12,283 bases of DNA. It comes from WRIS01 sp031549175 (GTDB lineage: Bacteria; Actinomycetota; Coriobacteriia; Coriobacteriales; Eggerthellaceae). Under the pieces are notes generated by a model, which was given only the letters and a program-made list of their open reading frames with translations, did not search any database and was not told the DNA's origin. Positions 12,086 through 12,283 of this stretch are shown here, piece by piece; position 1 is the stretch's first letter, and each line of letters opens with the position of its first letter. The stretch lies in assembly GCA_031549175.1 (NCBI GenBank), contig JAVBQH010000039.1, positions 1-12,283 of the forward strand, given 5' to 3'. Both the position numbers and the translations under genes were made by a program.

Positions 12086-12283
12086 GCACATGTTGGTGGC
12101 CAATGGCATGGGCGACTGCGTCGCCACCTCGGCCATGCCGTCCAGGCCAGGGGTGGGGTCCTCCAGGTATTGCAGGATGCCCGCCAAACCCGTGGCCACC
12201 TTGACCGAGGTCTGCGGTGTCCAGGCGGCGTTGGGGTCAAGCCGCAACGGGTGCTCGGGGAAGGCCTCCCGCAACGCCTCGAT
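12068..12283 (-). CDS. gudD: Glucarate dehydratase fragment (enolase superfamily), foreign to the neighbourhood
   Basis: On the minus strand from the right edge the frame reads IEALREAFPEHPLRLDPNAAW, then TSVKVATGLAGILQYLEDPTPG, MAEVATQSPMPLATNMCVVAFDQL. These are the barrel strands of D-glucarate dehydratase that carry the metal ligands in the enolase superfamily: Asp of LDPN, Glu of LEDP and Asn of ATNM. The enzyme dehydrates D-glucarate to 5-keto-4-deoxyglucarate. Both ends are missing: the N-terminus lies beyond the window, and after FDQL the family sequence (PPA..., VVLSDHHYWGG) is replaced by leuC antisense. The style resembles betaproteobacterial or actinobacterial GudD; I cannot place it precisely. 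Nothing else nearby concerns sugar-acid catabolism. Confidence 0.8.

Noticed and set aside
1..12283. CRISPR array, prophage genes, transposase or integrase
   Set aside because: No regularly spaced direct repeats and no recombinase coding sequence were found; the only mobile-element traces are the palindromes and the tRNA-end duplication.

Overview
The window is about 60% GC and looks like chromosomal DNA of an anaerobic actinobacterium, most likely class Coriobacteriia (an Eggerthella/Slackia/Adlercreutzia-like lineage). That placement rests on overall protein style, gene order and the short palindromic repeats. It is inference, because no taxonomic marker gene is present. The last ~200 bases do not appear to belong to the same genome (see below).

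Layout. Positions 1-768 hold the N-terminal half of threonine synthase (thrC, minus strand). It is divergent from a phosphoglycerate-mutase-like gene (856-2115) that I think is more likely a homoserine kinase, so the pair would make threonine from homoserine. This gene carries an in-frame copy of a 27-nt palindromic repeat found twice more in the window. A DNA-3-methyladenine glycosylase I gene (tag) follows.

Positions 2870-7456 form a ferrous iron uptake module: two different FeoA proteins, a 911-residue FeoB with a long acidic extracellular insert, a small FeoB-associated Cys-rich membrane protein, and a short DtxR/MntR-type metalloregulator. A 16-nt inverted repeat, GTTA-N8-TAAC, occurs exactly three times by eye in the window: before feoA, before feoB and in the leader region of the regulator. 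A one-mismatch fourth copy sits next to the third. I propose it as the operator of the DtxR-like protein.

Positions 7619-9602 hold a DivIC/FtsL-like divisome gene with a very long basic cytoplasmic N-terminus and a short Ppx/GppA phosphatase only 4 nt behind it. Next come a tRNA-Leu(UAA), a small tRNA-derived repeat mosaic with a terminator, a trans-isoprenyl diphosphate synthase, and a protein with two peptidoglycan-binding domains that lacks a signal peptide and may be translated from a leaderless mRNA.

Positions 11993-12082 encode the first 30 residues of LeuC (isopropylmalate dehydratase large subunit). They then run directly into an antisense fragment of a glucarate dehydratase (gudD) over about 20 nt that can be read as both genes. 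This has the signature of an assembly chimera at a contig end, though a real rearrangement cannot be excluded.
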